From: Candidatus Hydrogenedentota bacterium
GTDB taxonomy: Bacteria; Hydrogenedentota; Hydrogenedentia; Hydrogenedentales; CAILVY01
DNA length: 54,624 nucleotides
Direction of reading: 5' to 3'
Assembly: GCA_029565395.1 (NCBI GenBank)
Contig: JAKQOG010000036.1
Location: forward strand, 1 to 54,624
The notes under the pieces are model-generated. The model had not been told where the DNA came from. It saw nothing but the letters and a program-made list of their open reading frames with translations, and did no database searches. Shown piece after piece: positions 24,578-34,260 of this stretch. Both the position numbers and the translations under genes were made by a program. Numbering within the stretch: position 1 is the first letter of the stretch; every line of letters starts with the position of its first letter.

Positions 24578-26440
24578 ATGATGGAGAATACCAACAAAAA
24601 TCAAAGCATTCTCGAAAAAGATCAGCTTGAATTGCTGGCACCTGCCAAAGACGCGGAATGCGGCATCGCCGCGATTCAGTGCGGGGCGGATGCGGTGTAT
24701 ATCGGCGCGAACCGCTTCGGCGCACGTGAGAATGCCGCCAATACCCTCGATGACATCGAGAGACTGGTCCATCAGGCCCATCTTTATTGGGCGAGGGTCT
24801 ATGTGACGATCAACACGCTGCTTCGCGACGATGAAATCTCCCAGGCGCAAAAATTGGCCTGGCAGCTTCACGAGATCGGTGTGGATGGGTTGATTATCCA
24901 GGACACCGCCCTGCTCGAACTCGATCTGCCCCCTCTCCCGCTCATCGCCAGCACGCAAATGCATACTAACACGCCGGAGAAAGTGGCTTTTCTCGATGCC
25001 GTGGGATTTCAACGCGCCATCCTCGCCCGTGAACTCGACCTGCGCCAGATCCGCGCCATCCGCAAAGCAGCCGGCCACATTGAACTGGAATGTTTCATTC
25101 ACGGGGCCTTGTGCGTGTGTTACAGCGGGCAATGCTACCTGAGTTACGCCATCGGCGGACGCAGCGGGAACCGTGGCCAGTGCGCCCAGCCCTGCCGGAA
25201 ACGCTATACCCTGACCGATGCCAACGGCCAAATCCTCCAGTGCGGGAAGCACTTGCTTTCCCTGCGCGATTTAAACCTCTCCGGAAGCCTGAACGAACTA
25301 ATAGACGCCGGCATCACTTCCTTCAAAATCGAAGGACGCCTTAAAGACAAAGCCTATGTAGCGAATGCCGTGGCGTGGTACCGGGCGCGTCTCGATGCGA
25401 TCATGAAGGATTCCGGGCTGCACAGAAGTTCTTCCGGCGTTTCCAACATCGGATTCACCCCGGATATCACCAAAACTTTTCATCGCGGATTTTCTGAATA
25501 TTTCCTGAACGGGCGCACAGGCAAAATCGGTTCCCTGGACACGCCGAAAATGATGGGCGAACCTCTCGGCCCCGTAACCAAAATCAAGGGCAGCAAAATA
25601 ACCGTTGACACCAAGGCTCTATTGCATTCCGGCGACGGCATTTGTTTTCTGACTTCCGAAGGGGAATTACAAGGGAGTACTATAAATTCCGCCTCTGCAA
25701 ACACTATCGTGCCCGACAAACCAGAGGGAATCGCCCAAGGCGCCTTCCTCTACCGGAACCACGATCATGTCTTTCTAACGCAACTCAACAAAAGCCGCAT
25801 GGAACGGCATATTTCCGTTTCATTGTCCTTGCGGAGGGTAAAGGAAACCCTCACCCTCTCAGCGCACGACAACGATGGCGTCAGCGCCTCCATTTCCATA
25901 GAACACCCCAAAACACCAGCCGAAAAACCCGATTTAGCCCGGGATACGATAAAAAAGCAACTCTCAAAAACAGGCAATACCCCGTATCAATGTGATGCTG
26001 TGGAAGTAGAAATCTCCGAAACCGGATTTTTACCGCAATCCGTCCTAAACAACCTGCGCCGCACTGTGCTCGATGCCTTGTCCAAAGCCCGGAGGGCGCA
26101 ACACCCGCGAAAAACAGGCGGCATCATCCCGAATGACGTCCCTTATCCTGAAACAACTCTCTCCTATCGCGGGAATGTGCTAAATCATGCCGCCGAAGCC
26201 TTTTACCTGCGCCATGGCGTCACCCAAATCGAACCTGCTGCAGAATCGGGGCTCAACATGACCGGCCGCACCGTTATGACCACTCGATATTGCATCAAAT
26301 ACGAACTCGGCCTGTGTCCCCGCGAAAATAAATCCGCGGTCCTCGCCGAACCACTGATCCTGACGGGGGAAGAAGGCGACCGCCTCCAACTCCGTTTCCA
26401 CTGCAACCAATGCCACATGGAGATTATATTATTGGAGTAA
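24578..26440 (+). CDS. Peptidase U32 family protein (RlhA/YhbU-like)
   Basis: 620 residues from the ATG at 24578; a GTG at 24572 and an ATG at 24581 are alternatives, and no good Shine-Dalgarno is visible. The U32 signature is clear: ECFIHGALCVCYSGQCYLS, followed by GGRSGNRGQCAQPCRKRY. The N-terminal barrel starts LELLAPAKDAECGIAAIQ and has GADAVYIGANRFGAR. After the U32 part, a DUF3656-like middle region leads to a C-terminal segment with several Cys (CIKYELGLCPRE and FHCNQCHMEIILLE), a possible metal site. The length and two-part layout match E. coli RlhA, which hydroxylates a 23S rRNA cytidine. Other U32 proteins act in ubiquinone synthesis or as collagenases. An RNA-modifying role is the best guess, not proven. 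Confidence 0.88.
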   Translation: MMENTNKNQSILEKDQLELLAPAKDAECGIAAIQCGADAVYIGANRFGARENAANTLDDIERLVHQAHLYWARVYVTINTLLRDDEISQAQKLAWQLHEIGVDGLIIQDTALLELDLPPLPLIASTQMHTNTPEKVAFLDAVGFQRAILARELDLRQIRAIRKAAGHIELECFIHGALCVCYSGQCYLSYAIGGRSGNRGQCAQPCRKRYTLTDANGQILQCGKHLLSLRDLNLSGSLNELIDAGITSFKIEGRLKDKAYVANAVAWYRARLDAIMKDSGLHRSSSGVSNIGFTPDITKTFHRGFSEYFLNGRTGKIGSLDTPKMMGEPLGPVTKIKGSKITVDTKALLHSGDGICFLTSEGELQGSTINSASANTIVPDKPEGIAQGAFLYRNHDHVFLTQLNKSRMERHISVSLSLRRVKETLTLSAHDNDGVSASISIEHPKTPAEKPDLARDTIKKQLSKTGNTPYQCDAVEVEISETGFLPQSVLNNLRRTVLDALSKARRAQHPRKTGGIIPNDVPYPETTLSYRGNVLNHAAEAFYLRHGVTQIEPAAESGLNMTGRTVMTTRYCIKYELGLCPRENKSAVLAEPLILTGEEGDRLQLRFHCNQCHMEIILLE

Positions 26441-26449
26441 CGCAACAAA

Positions 26450-28759
26450 TTATTTGTTCCGGACGATCCGCACGCCCATGAAATCCACGCGCATGTCCGG
26501 CGCCGCAAACCACGACCGGTACGCACACCCGCACTCCGGCGTCAGGATGCACCAACTGCCGCCCCGCGTAACCCGCTCTTCCCTCTCCCCTTCCACCCAT
26601 GCCGAACCGTCCATAGGCGCTCCCTGATAATCAGAATGGCAGCGATCCTCGCACCACTCGCACACATTACCATGCAGGTCGTGGAGTCCCCAGGCATTGG
26701 GCCGCTTCTCCCCCGCCGGATGGGTTCGGCCCGCCGCATTGTCCGGCGTCCACGCATAATCGCCGAGTGATTCACCATCATCGCCAAAACACCACCGGCC
26801 CGTGCTGCCCGCCCGGCATGCATATTCCCATTCCGCTTCCGTGGGCAGCCGGAACACCCCCAGCCCCATCGCATTGAGTTTTTCGATAAACGCTTTGCAA
26901 TCCTCCCACGACACACTCTCCACCGGCAACCGTTCATCCCCTTGAAATCCCGAAGGATTCTCCCCCATGATCGCTTTCCATTGTCCCTGCGTGATGGGAT
27001 ATTTTCCCATCCAAAAACCGTGCGAAATAGTCACGGCATGCTCTGGCTGCTCCTCCGCCGGTCCGTTGTTCTGTCCCATGGTAAAAGACCCCGGCGGAAT
27101 CCACGCCAATTCGATTCCCGCCACCACAATGGGGTCGCGCGCCTCTTTTTCCGATTCCAACCGCCTGCGCTCCACCGTCACCCGAACCGTTTCATGATAA
27201 CGGACTATCGCCGCCTGGCATAGGCGCTGAGCCTCCTGGAAATCCGGCAATGTGCCATCTATGGCAAGAAACAACGCTTCCGCCGCGCCCCATTCCTCCG
27301 GTGCATAGTCCGGCGCCTTCAACATCACTGCCTTGCGCCTGACTGTTTCCAGCTCCTTTCGCGGTTCGACAAGTTGCTCCTCACCGATGCGCCGCGCTTC
27401 CCCCAAAGCTTCCAGATACAGTTCCGTGGCGCGGGCATACCGGCAGGTGGCATCCTGCAAACCCGGTGTTTTTCGAGCGGCTTCTTCTTCATGGGCTGCT
27501 TTTTCAAAAGCGGCCGGGGCAAGTGTTTCCGCTTCCGCGCGCCGGGCTGTTTCCTTCGCCACCTCCATCGCATGCTGGGCGGCCTTGAGCGCCCGGATTT
27601 CCGCCATCACCTGTCCGGCACGCTGTTCCGCGTCCATAAACCGTGTATATGACGCATCATAATGCGCCTGTGCCGAAGCAAACTGCTTCAAGCGCTCATA
27701 GGCTTCGCCATCCCGGAACGCCTCAATGGCGGTGGTGAAAATTCCATACGCAAGTTTATCCGCACCGGCTTTCTTGGCATCTTCCGCAGCCTTGTAGGCG
27801 CGGGTTTTTGAAAAGACCGCGTCCTGTGATGAGATCGTTTCATCCTTTAGGACGGGCGTTACGGTCCGGGACGATAAAAAAGCGCGAAGTTCCGCCGCAA
27901 ATGCTTCGGCAGACGGAAGGCGGTTTTCCGGATCTTTGATTAGCGCTTTATCCACAAGCGTGCACAACGTCCCCGGTAAATCGGGATTTAACATGCGCAG
28001 CGGCGGCCAGGATTCCTGAAGCATGCGCACCATCGCCCGGCTGGGATCTTTTTCCTCGATGGGTTTCCGCCCTGACAGCATTTCATATAACGTAATGCCC
28101 AGTGAAAAAACATCGGAACGTGCATCCCCCACTCCCCCACGGATGATTTCCGGCGCCATATAGCCCGGAGTCCCCCCCGGTTCATTTCCAGCCCCGCCCG
28201 CGGCGGCATCAAAAAAATGCGCCACGCCAAAATCCGCTAACTTCGCCCGGCTGCCATCAATCTCCAGTAAAAGATTCGCCGGTTTTACATCCCGGTGAAG
28301 GATACCCGCCTTATGCGCATGGGCCAGCGCGTCCGCGCAGTCCAAGGCGATACGTGCGGCCCGGTCCGGCGCGAGGCCATTCCGATTCACCTTCAACAAC
28401 ATGGCGGCATTCGATCCGACAAATTCCAATACAAAATAATTCCGGCCCTGATACTCGCTGTACTCAAAGATCTGAACAATGCATGGATGCTTTCCCAGGG
28501 CTGCGATGGCCTTGGCTTCCTGTAAAAACATGGCCTCGTGCCGTGCATCCAGGAACTCATGCAGAAACTTGATCGCCACAAAGCGCCCCAGCTTTGCGTC
28601 CTGCGCCTTATATACCGTGCCATAGGCGCCTTTCCCGATTACAAACAGGACTTCATAGTTACCCAGGTGCGTACCCACCAAGGGATCTATCAAGGCATCC
28701 TGCCGGCCTTTGGCCGGCTTTGCCGCATCAGCGATTAAGCTGTCAATCGACGGGTCCAT
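26450..28759 (-). CDS. Serine/threonine protein kinase fused to a formylglycine-generating-enzyme-like (SUMF) domain
   Basis: 769 residues from the ATG at 28759; a GTG at 28783 is an alternative, and the Shine-Dalgarno is weak in both cases. The kinase domain (about 33-300) is complete: glycine loop IGKGAYGTVY, Lys64 in VAIKFL, HRDVKPAN with Asp157, DFG at 176-178, YMAPEII. A charged helical middle (about 310-540) contains tetratricopeptide-like pieces. From 545 to the end is a SUMF/FGE-sulfatase domain: IPPGSFTMGQNN, FRLPTEAEWEYACRAG, NAWGLHDLHGNVCEWCED, RGGSWC. No membrane helix is seen, so the protein is soluble. In such fusions the SUMF part is usually thought to bind rather than to oxidise Cys. 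Here three Cys (737, 743, 745) lie near the place of the catalytic pair. Divergent from the radical SAM gene. Confidence 0.93.
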   Translation of the reverse strand: MDPSIDSLIADAAKPAKGRQDALIDPLVGTHLGNYEVLFVIGKGAYGTVYKAQDAKLGRFVAIKFLHEFLDARHEAMFLQEAKAIAALGKHPCIVQIFEYSEYQGRNYFVLEFVGSNAAMLLKVNRNGLAPDRAARIALDCADALAHAHKAGILHRDVKPANLLLEIDGSRAKLADFGVAHFFDAAAGGAGNEPGGTPGYMAPEIIRGGVGDARSDVFSLGITLYEMLSGRKPIEEKDPSRAMVRMLQESWPPLRMLNPDLPGTLCTLVDKALIKDPENRLPSAEAFAAELRAFLSSRTVTPVLKDETISSQDAVFSKTRAYKAAEDAKKAGADKLAYGIFTTAIEAFRDGEAYERLKQFASAQAHYDASYTRFMDAEQRAGQVMAEIRALKAAQHAMEVAKETARRAEAETLAPAAFEKAAHEEEAARKTPGLQDATCRYARATELYLEALGEARRIGEEQLVEPRKELETVRRKAVMLKAPDYAPEEWGAAEALFLAIDGTLPDFQEAQRLCQAAIVRYHETVRVTVERRRLESEKEARDPIVVAGIELAWIPPGSFTMGQNNGPAEEQPEHAVTISHGFWMGKYPITQGQWKAIMGENPSGFQGDERLPVESVSWEDCKAFIEKLNAMGLGVFRLPTEAEWEYACRAGSTGRWCFGDDGESLGDYAWTPDNAAGRTHPAGEKRPNAWGLHDLHGNVCEWCEDRCHSDYQGAPMDGSAWVEGEREERVTRGGSWCILTPECGCAYRSWFAAPDMRVDFMGVRIVRNK

Positions 28760-28929
28760 ACGTTCACCGATTCCATACGACACACATCATAACCAACCAG
28801 CGGGGTCAAGGCCAACGTAATGCCAAGCCGTTCCACGCTTCGCCGGGTTGCTTCAACCTGTTTTCCATCAGGCGAATAATGATATCCTTTAATAAGATTA
28901 TGGAGCAATAGCAGTAGGATGATGAATGA

Positions 28930-30012
28930 ATGGCGGCCGCGGACATCCCCAAAAGAGTAAGCCATCTGGTATTCCAACCCCACCGGGTGCGGCGCATCCG
29001 CACGTTTCTACGGTTTCAAAACGCTCAACGCCAACTGGCCCATATTCGGAATGAGATTGAGCAAGGCCAGGTTGTCTTGAATTCCCGCCCGGTGTACATG
29101 AATCTTGAGCCCGGCCCCTTGTGCAATCTGCGCTGCAAGTTCTGCTGCACCGCCAACGGAATCAGCACCCTGAAACGGGAATTGCTTCTGCCGGAAACAT
29201 TTCAGCGTATCACCAGGCATCTGCCCATGGATTCGCTTTATGAAGTAAACCTGTATAACTGGGGCGAGCCCTTGTTGAATCCGCATCTCCTCCACTACAT
29301 CCGCTTTTTTGCGCAACGGGGAATCCAGGTGGTAATTCACACCAATTTCAGCGTGCGCGATTATGACGAGGCCTTTATGGAGGCATTGGTGCAATCGGGG
29401 CTGGGGCATCTCGCCGCATCGGTGGATGGCGCCTCCCGGGAGTCCTATGAAAAATACCGCATTGGCGGAGACTTTGACCGGGTGATTCATAATCTCGAGC
29501 GGCTGGCCCGCGTGAAGAAAAAAGTGGGCGGCGATACCCCGCGCATCAGCTATAAAATGCTGCTCCATCGCTACAATCAGCACGAGGTGGAACAAGCCCG
29601 CAAACTCGCCGAATCCCTTGGGGCCGAATTCTGGCTGCAAGAAAATTTCGGCATGACAGAGGAAGACCGGGCGGAATGGACCGCGGATAGCGTGCGTGAG
29701 AAATACGGCCTGGGCCCCATTACCAATGTCGACATGAACGGACAGACCCGGGTGACAACCGAGTGCCGCCAACTCTGGGACACCCTGGTGGTTAACGCAA
29801 ACGGGGATGTCTTCCCCTGTTGCATTGTATGTACGCCCGGGAGCGCTGTTGGGAATATTATCGAGCAGCCATTTGAAAAAATATGGAATAATGAAAAAAT
29901 GCAATATCTTCGCCGATATGTACTTGATACGACCCTGCAGGCGCCAAGCTTTTTCAATTCGTGTTCGGGGTGTGCTTTTCGAAACTGCATATTCAAGTGC
30001 AATGTGTTATAA
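28930..30012 (+). CDS. Radical SAM protein with SPASM-type C-terminal domain
   Basis: 360 residues, ATG with AGGA ten bases upstream. The [4Fe-4S] motif CNLRCKFC (Cys65, 69, 72) follows MNLEPGPL. NWGEPLLNPHLL is the GGE-like SAM-contacting segment, and SVDGASRESYEKYR is typical of the family. The C-terminal third has eight or more Cys: ECRQLWD, FPCCIVC, CSGCAFRNCIFKC, the pattern of a SPASM domain holding auxiliary clusters. SPASM enzymes modify peptides (thioether links, quinone cofactors, sulfatase maturation), and others act on small molecules. No precursor peptide gene is visible in the flanking 90-150 bases. A SUMF-type protein lies next door, but no sulfatase is in the window. Substrate unknown. 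Confidence 0.92.
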   Translation: MAAADIPKRVSHLVFQPHRVRRIRTFLRFQNAQRQLAHIRNEIEQGQVVLNSRPVYMNLEPGPLCNLRCKFCCTANGISTLKRELLLPETFQRITRHLPMDSLYEVNLYNWGEPLLNPHLLHYIRFFAQRGIQVVIHTNFSVRDYDEAFMEALVQSGLGHLAASVDGASRESYEKYRIGGDFDRVIHNLERLARVKKKVGGDTPRISYKMLLHRYNQHEVEQARKLAESLGAEFWLQENFGMTEEDRAEWTADSVREKYGLGPITNVDMNGQTRVTTECRQLWDTLVVNANGDVFPCCIVCTPGSAVGNIIEQPFEKIWNNEKMQYLRRYVLDTTLQAPSFFNSCSGCAFRNCIFKCNVL

Positions 30013-30058
30013 TTATCGATAATAATATTTAGAATGTACAAAAAAACTGGGGTTGGGA

Positions 30059-30064
30059 TATAAT
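30059..30064 (+). promoter_or_regulatory. Candidate -10 element TATAAT before the hybrid kinase gene
   Basis: A perfect TATAAT in the 92-base gap after the radical SAM gene, 40 bases before the TTG start. No convincing -35 hexamer lies at 16-18 bases (TGTACA is the nearest), so this is weak support for a separate promoter. Confidence 0.35.
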
Positions 30065-30104
30065 ATACGGTGTTTGGGCAAGATGTTCGTGGAGGGTAAC
30101 GGTC

Positions 30105-33100
30105 TTGGCGCGGGAAGATATTTCATCAGCAAAAGCTTCCGTAGCAATTGTCAACGATGATCCCCTGCAATTGAAGCTTTTGAGCGCTATGTTGGAGCAG
30201 GCAGGTTTCCACGTCTCTAGTTTTTTATCCGCGGAGGATGCGCTGCGTCAGACAGGGAATTCTATGCCGCCAGATCTTATTATCACGGATTTGAATATGC
30301 CTGGAATTGATGGGTGGCGCTTTTGCCGCTTACTGCGCTCTCCAGAGTATCCGGTATTTCATAAAGTTCCTATTCTCGTTGTATCCGCGACATTCAGTGG
30401 AGAGGAAACGGAACACATTTCCTCGGAATTAGGCGCCAATGCCTTTCTTTCTCTGCCGGCGGACCAGCACGAGATTCTCTCGGCTGTGGAGCATTTGCTG
30501 GAACTCCAGGAGGCGCCGGAGTGTCTTCGCCGTGTATTGATTGTGGATGACAGCAAAACCTTCCTGAGTGCGATGAAAAAAACATTTGAGAAGAATGGTT
30601 ATGGCGTGGATACGGCGCTGACGGGCGAAGAGGCGGCACGGAAGTTCGCCGCCGGCAAATATGAAGTGGTAATACTCGATTATCATCTCCCGGATGTGGA
30701 GGGGGATACCCTGTTGGTGGACTTTCTGAAGCAGCGTCCACAGACCGTTTATCTCATGATTACCAGCGATCCACAGCCGGACTTGGCGCTGCAATGGCTG
30801 AAGGCCGGCGCAAGTGCGTATGTCCGGAAGCCCTTTGATCCCCGCTATCTTCTGGAAGTATGTGAGAAGGCGCGGCGGGAAAAATCCCTCCTGGGCATTG
30901 CTGATCTCATAGAAAAGCGAAGTCAAGTATTGCAGAAAAAAGAAGAACATCTTCAGCGGATGACGTCCAGGTTGCCCGGTGTTGTATACCAATCCTTTAC
31001 CCATCCTGATGGCACTACGGAAATCCGGCATGCCGATGGGCGGATAGAGGACATTTTCGGCGTAAAACCAGAACCACACCGTTTATTTGATCAATTCATG
31101 GAGCTTTTGGATCCCCGGGATCTTGAGAAGCTCCTTCAGTCGATTCAGGAATCGGCGGATGAAAGGAAACAATGGGATTTCGAGGGCCGGATCAGAAAGC
31201 CTACCGGTGAAACGGTCTGGATAAAAGGCGTATCGGTTCCAGAGCAGTCGGACGGCGAAACGGTCTATAACGGCATTATCGTTGATATCACAGAACGCAA
31301 ACGCACGGAAGAAGTGCTTCAACTGCGTCTGCAATTAACCCAGTATTCAGCAACGCATTCATTGGATGAACTGTTGCAGCAAATGCTGGATGAGGTGTGC
31401 CGAATTACGGACAGTCCCATCGGCTTCTACCATTTTGTGGAGGGCGATCAGAAAACACTTACATTGCAGGCATGGTCCACGCGAACACTGAATGAATTTT
31501 GTACAGCCAAAGGAAAAGGAATGCATTATAGCATTGACAAGGCGGGCGTGTGGGCGGATTGTATCCGTGAACGTTGTCCGGTAATTCATAACAACTATGA
31601 TGCATTACCCCATCGAAAAGGCATGCCGCCAGGTCATGCGCCAGTGATTCGGGAGTTGCTGATCCCCGTGCTTAGAGAAGATAAAGCCGTAGCGGTGCTG
31701 GGGATCGGAAACAAGCCCTTCGATTACACCCAACAGGACGTTGAAACCGTTTCTTTCCTGGCCGATGTGGCCTGGGAAATCACCTTGCACAAAAAAGCTG
31801 ATGAAGAAATGGAGCGGCTAAATGAAATCCTGGAAACCACCAATGATATGGTTTCCATATCCATGCCAAATGGGAAAATAGCGTATATAAATACGGCGGG
31901 ACGGCATTTGCTGGGAATGGACATGACCACGGATTGTACGCAGTGTGTCATTTCAGATCTTCATCCGGCATGGGCGGCTAAAATTATCCTGGAAGAGGGG
32001 ATTCCCGCCGCCATAGAAAAAGGAATGTGGCAGGGCGAAACAGCGATTCGGTGCAAACATGGCAGAGAAATCCCCGTTTCCCAGGTCATTCTGTCTCATC
32101 GCTCCAAAAACGGCGATCTCAGCCATATGTCCACTATTATGCGGGATATATCGGAACAAAAGAAGTCTGAAGAACTATTGCAGTTTAACGCGGACAGGAC
32201 CCAAACGCTTCTTCGGCTTAATCAGATGACGGAATCGCATCTTAACGAGATTACGAATTTTGTATTAGAAGAGGCTGTGCGGTTGACGAAGAGTAAAATC
32301 GGCTACTTGGCGTTCCTGAATGAGGACGAAAGCATCCTAACCATGCATAGCTGGTCACAGTCCGCAATGGCGGAATGCACCAGTATCGAAAAACCTTTTG
32401 TATATCCGGTGGCTACAACAGGATTGTGGGGGGAAGCCGTACGTCAGCGGCGGCCCATTATCACGAATGATTACTCAGCACCGAATCCCTGGAAAAAAGG
32501 ATATCCCGATGGACACGTTCAGGTATATAGGCATATGAATGTCCCGATCTTCTCCAGTTCCCGGATCGTCCTTGTCGCTGGAGTGGGCAACAAAGAGTCA
32601 GCCTATGATGAACACGATGTGCAGCAACTAACATTATTAATGGAGGGCATGTGGCGGCTCATCGAGCGGAAACGGGTACATGAGGCCTTGCGCGAGAAAG
32701 AGTTGTGGTTGAGCACGATACTGGAGGCATTGCCAACGGGCGTGATGATTATCGATGCGGAAACAAGGACGATCATGGATGTGAATCCCGCCATGGCCCA
32801 TATGGCAGGGGAATCAAAAGAACATATCATCGGGCAGATCTGCCACCGGTTTGTTTGTCCCGCGGATGTTAGGAAATGTCCGATATGCGATCTGGGGCAA
32901 GTTGTGGATCGTTCCGAGCGTATTATGTTGACGGCGTCCGGCCAGAAGAAACAGATCCTGAAGACGGTGCATCCCACGGTTCTCGGGGGCCGGAATGTGC
33001 TCATAGAGAATCTGGTGGATATTGAAGACAAGAAACAATTGGAAGAGCAATTGCACCAGGCTCAGAAAATGGAAGCCGTGGGGCAATTGGCGGGGGGGAT

Positions 33101-34190
33101 AGCCCACGATTTTAACAATATTCTTGCCGCGATTCTGGGATATTCAGAACTTGCCTTGGATGAAGTGCCACAGGATCATCCCTTATATGAATACGTGTGT
33201 GAAATCGCTAAAGCGGGCAATCGGGCGCGTGACCTGACCCGGCAACTACTGACCTTTGCCCGGAAACAAGAATTGACGCTGCAGCCCCTTAATCTGAATC
33301 GCGTGGTATTGGGGATTGAAAAAATGCTTCGTCGAACGCTGCGTGAAAATGTTGACATAAAGGTTAAGCTTTCCCCTGAGATTGGCGCCATTCAAGGGGA
33401 TCCCGGTCAAATAGAACAAATTATTTTGAACCTTGCAGTGAATGCCCAGGACGCCATGCCCGACGGGGGGATATTGGTCATTGAGACCGTGGACATTTTC
33501 CTGGATGAAGCATATGCCAAAAGCCATCAAGGTATTGCCGTGGGCGCTTATGTGCTCTTGACATTAAGTGACAGTGGCGCCGGCATGGACAAGGAAACCC
33601 TGGCAAGAATCTTTGAGCCTTTTTTCACCACCAAGGGCGCGGGTAAGGGCACCGGCCTCGGGCTTTCCACGGTCTATGGGATTGTGCAACAGCATAAAGG
33701 TCATATCTGGGCCTATAGCGAGGTGGGTGAAGGCTCGACATTCCGTGTGTATTTTCCGAGACTTGAGACAGCGAGCGATCCGGAGCCATCCCTTGAACAT
33801 GTAACAGAATCACGAGGCGGTACAGAAACCGTTTTGGTAGTGGAGGATGAGAAAAATGTCAGGAATCTGACTTGTACACTGTTACGGCGGCTTGGTTACA
33901 CGGTACTGGAGGCGGCAAATGCACAAACCGCCCTTGAAATCGCAAAAAACGGCCCGCATGGCATTCATTTGGTACTCACGGATGTGATCATGCCGGATAT
34001 GAACGGGAGGGAATTGTACTCACACTTGTCGGCCTTAAATGCGAACATTAAAGTGCTCTATATGTCCGGATACACGGCCGACGTCATCACTCACCACCAT
34101 GCGCTCGAACCTGGCGTACAGTTAATTCAAAAACCGTTTACTTTCATCACCCTGTCGCAAAAAGTACGGGAAGTCCTGGATCAGCGATAA
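30105..34190 (+). CDS. Hybrid sensor histidine kinase with three receiver, PAS and GAF domains
   Basis: 1361 residues, starting with TTG behind GGAGGG at eight bases. Order: receiver 1 (about 10-125, phospho-acceptor Asp62), receiver 2 (about 145-260, Asp192), PAS (about 285-400, [19 protein letters not shown]), GAF 1 (about 410-565), PAS, GAF 2 (about 700-860), PAS (about 870-985), dimerisation/phospho-acceptor domain with His1001 in GGIAHDFNN, ATPase domain ([34 protein letters not shown]) and receiver 3 (Asp1293). No membrane helix, so it senses signals in the cytoplasm. The two N-terminal receivers make it a target of other kinases as well as a phosphorelay source. The two GAF domains are alike (for example AVLGIGNK and LVAGVGNK), so one arose by duplication. 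No DNA-binding partner gene is nearby. Confidence 0.95.
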   Translation: MAREDISSAKASVAIVNDDPLQLKLLSAMLEQAGFHVSSFLSAEDALRQTGNSMPPDLIITDLNMPGIDGWRFCRLLRSPEYPVFHKVPILVVSATFSGEETEHISSELGANAFLSLPADQHEILSAVEHLLELQEAPECLRRVLIVDDSKTFLSAMKKTFEKNGYGVDTALTGEEAARKFAAGKYEVVILDYHLPDVEGDTLLVDFLKQRPQTVYLMITSDPQPDLALQWLKAGASAYVRKPFDPRYLLEVCEKARREKSLLGIADLIEKRSQVLQKKEEHLQRMTSRLPGVVYQSFTHPDGTTEIRHADGRIEDIFGVKPEPHRLFDQFMELLDPRDLEKLLQSIQESADERKQWDFEGRIRKPTGETVWIKGVSVPEQSDGETVYNGIIVDITERKRTEEVLQLRLQLTQYSATHSLDELLQQMLDEVCRITDSPIGFYHFVEGDQKTLTLQAWSTRTLNEFCTAKGKGMHYSIDKAGVWADCIRERCPVIHNNYDALPHRKGMPPGHAPVIRELLIPVLREDKAVAVLGIGNKPFDYTQQDVETVSFLADVAWEITLHKKADEEMERLNEILETTNDMVSISMPNGKIAYINTAGRHLLGMDMTTDCTQCVISDLHPAWAAKIILEEGIPAAIEKGMWQGETAIRCKHGREIPVSQVILSHRSKNGDLSHMSTIMRDISEQKKSEELLQFNADRTQTLLRLNQMTESHLNEITNFVLEEAVRLTKSKIGYLAFLNEDESILTMHSWSQSAMAECTSIEKPFVYPVATTGLWGEAVRQRRPIITNDYSAPNPWKKGYPDGHVQVYRHMNVPIFSSSRIVLVAGVGNKESAYDEHDVQQLTLLMEGMWRLIERKRVHEALREKELWLSTILEALPTGVMIIDAETRTIMDVNPAMAHMAGESKEHIIGQICHRFVCPADVRKCPICDLGQVVDRSERIMLTASGQKKQILKTVHPTVLGGRNVLIENLVDIEDKKQLEEQLHQAQKMEAVGQLAGGIAHDFNNILAAILGYSELALDEVPQDHPLYEYVCEIAKAGNRARDLTRQLLTFARKQELTLQPLNLNRVVLGIEKMLRRTLRENVDIKVKLSPEIGAIQGDPGQIEQIILNLAVNAQDAMPDGGILVIETVDIFLDEAYAKSHQGIAVGAYVLLTLSDSGAGMDKETLARIFEPFFTTKGAGKGTGLGLSTVYGIVQQHKGHIWAYSEVGEGSTFRVYFPRLETASDPEPSLEHVTESRGGTETVLVVEDEKNVRNLTCTLLRRLGYTVLEAANAQTALEIAKNGPHGIHLVLTDVIMPDMNGRELYSHLSALNANIKVLYMSGYTADVITHHHALEPGVQLIQKPFTFITLSQKVREVLDQR

Positions 34191-34260
34191 GCAATGAAGC
34201 GCTTTGCTCTTTGTACACGCTGTAATATTTGCCTTCCAGTCATTTCAACACGATAAAGCG

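Noticed and set aside
28784..28929. Precursor peptide gene for the radical SAM/SPASM protein
   Set aside because: I looked in the gaps on both sides of the radical SAM gene and found no short frame with start signal and Cys- or Tyr-rich core.
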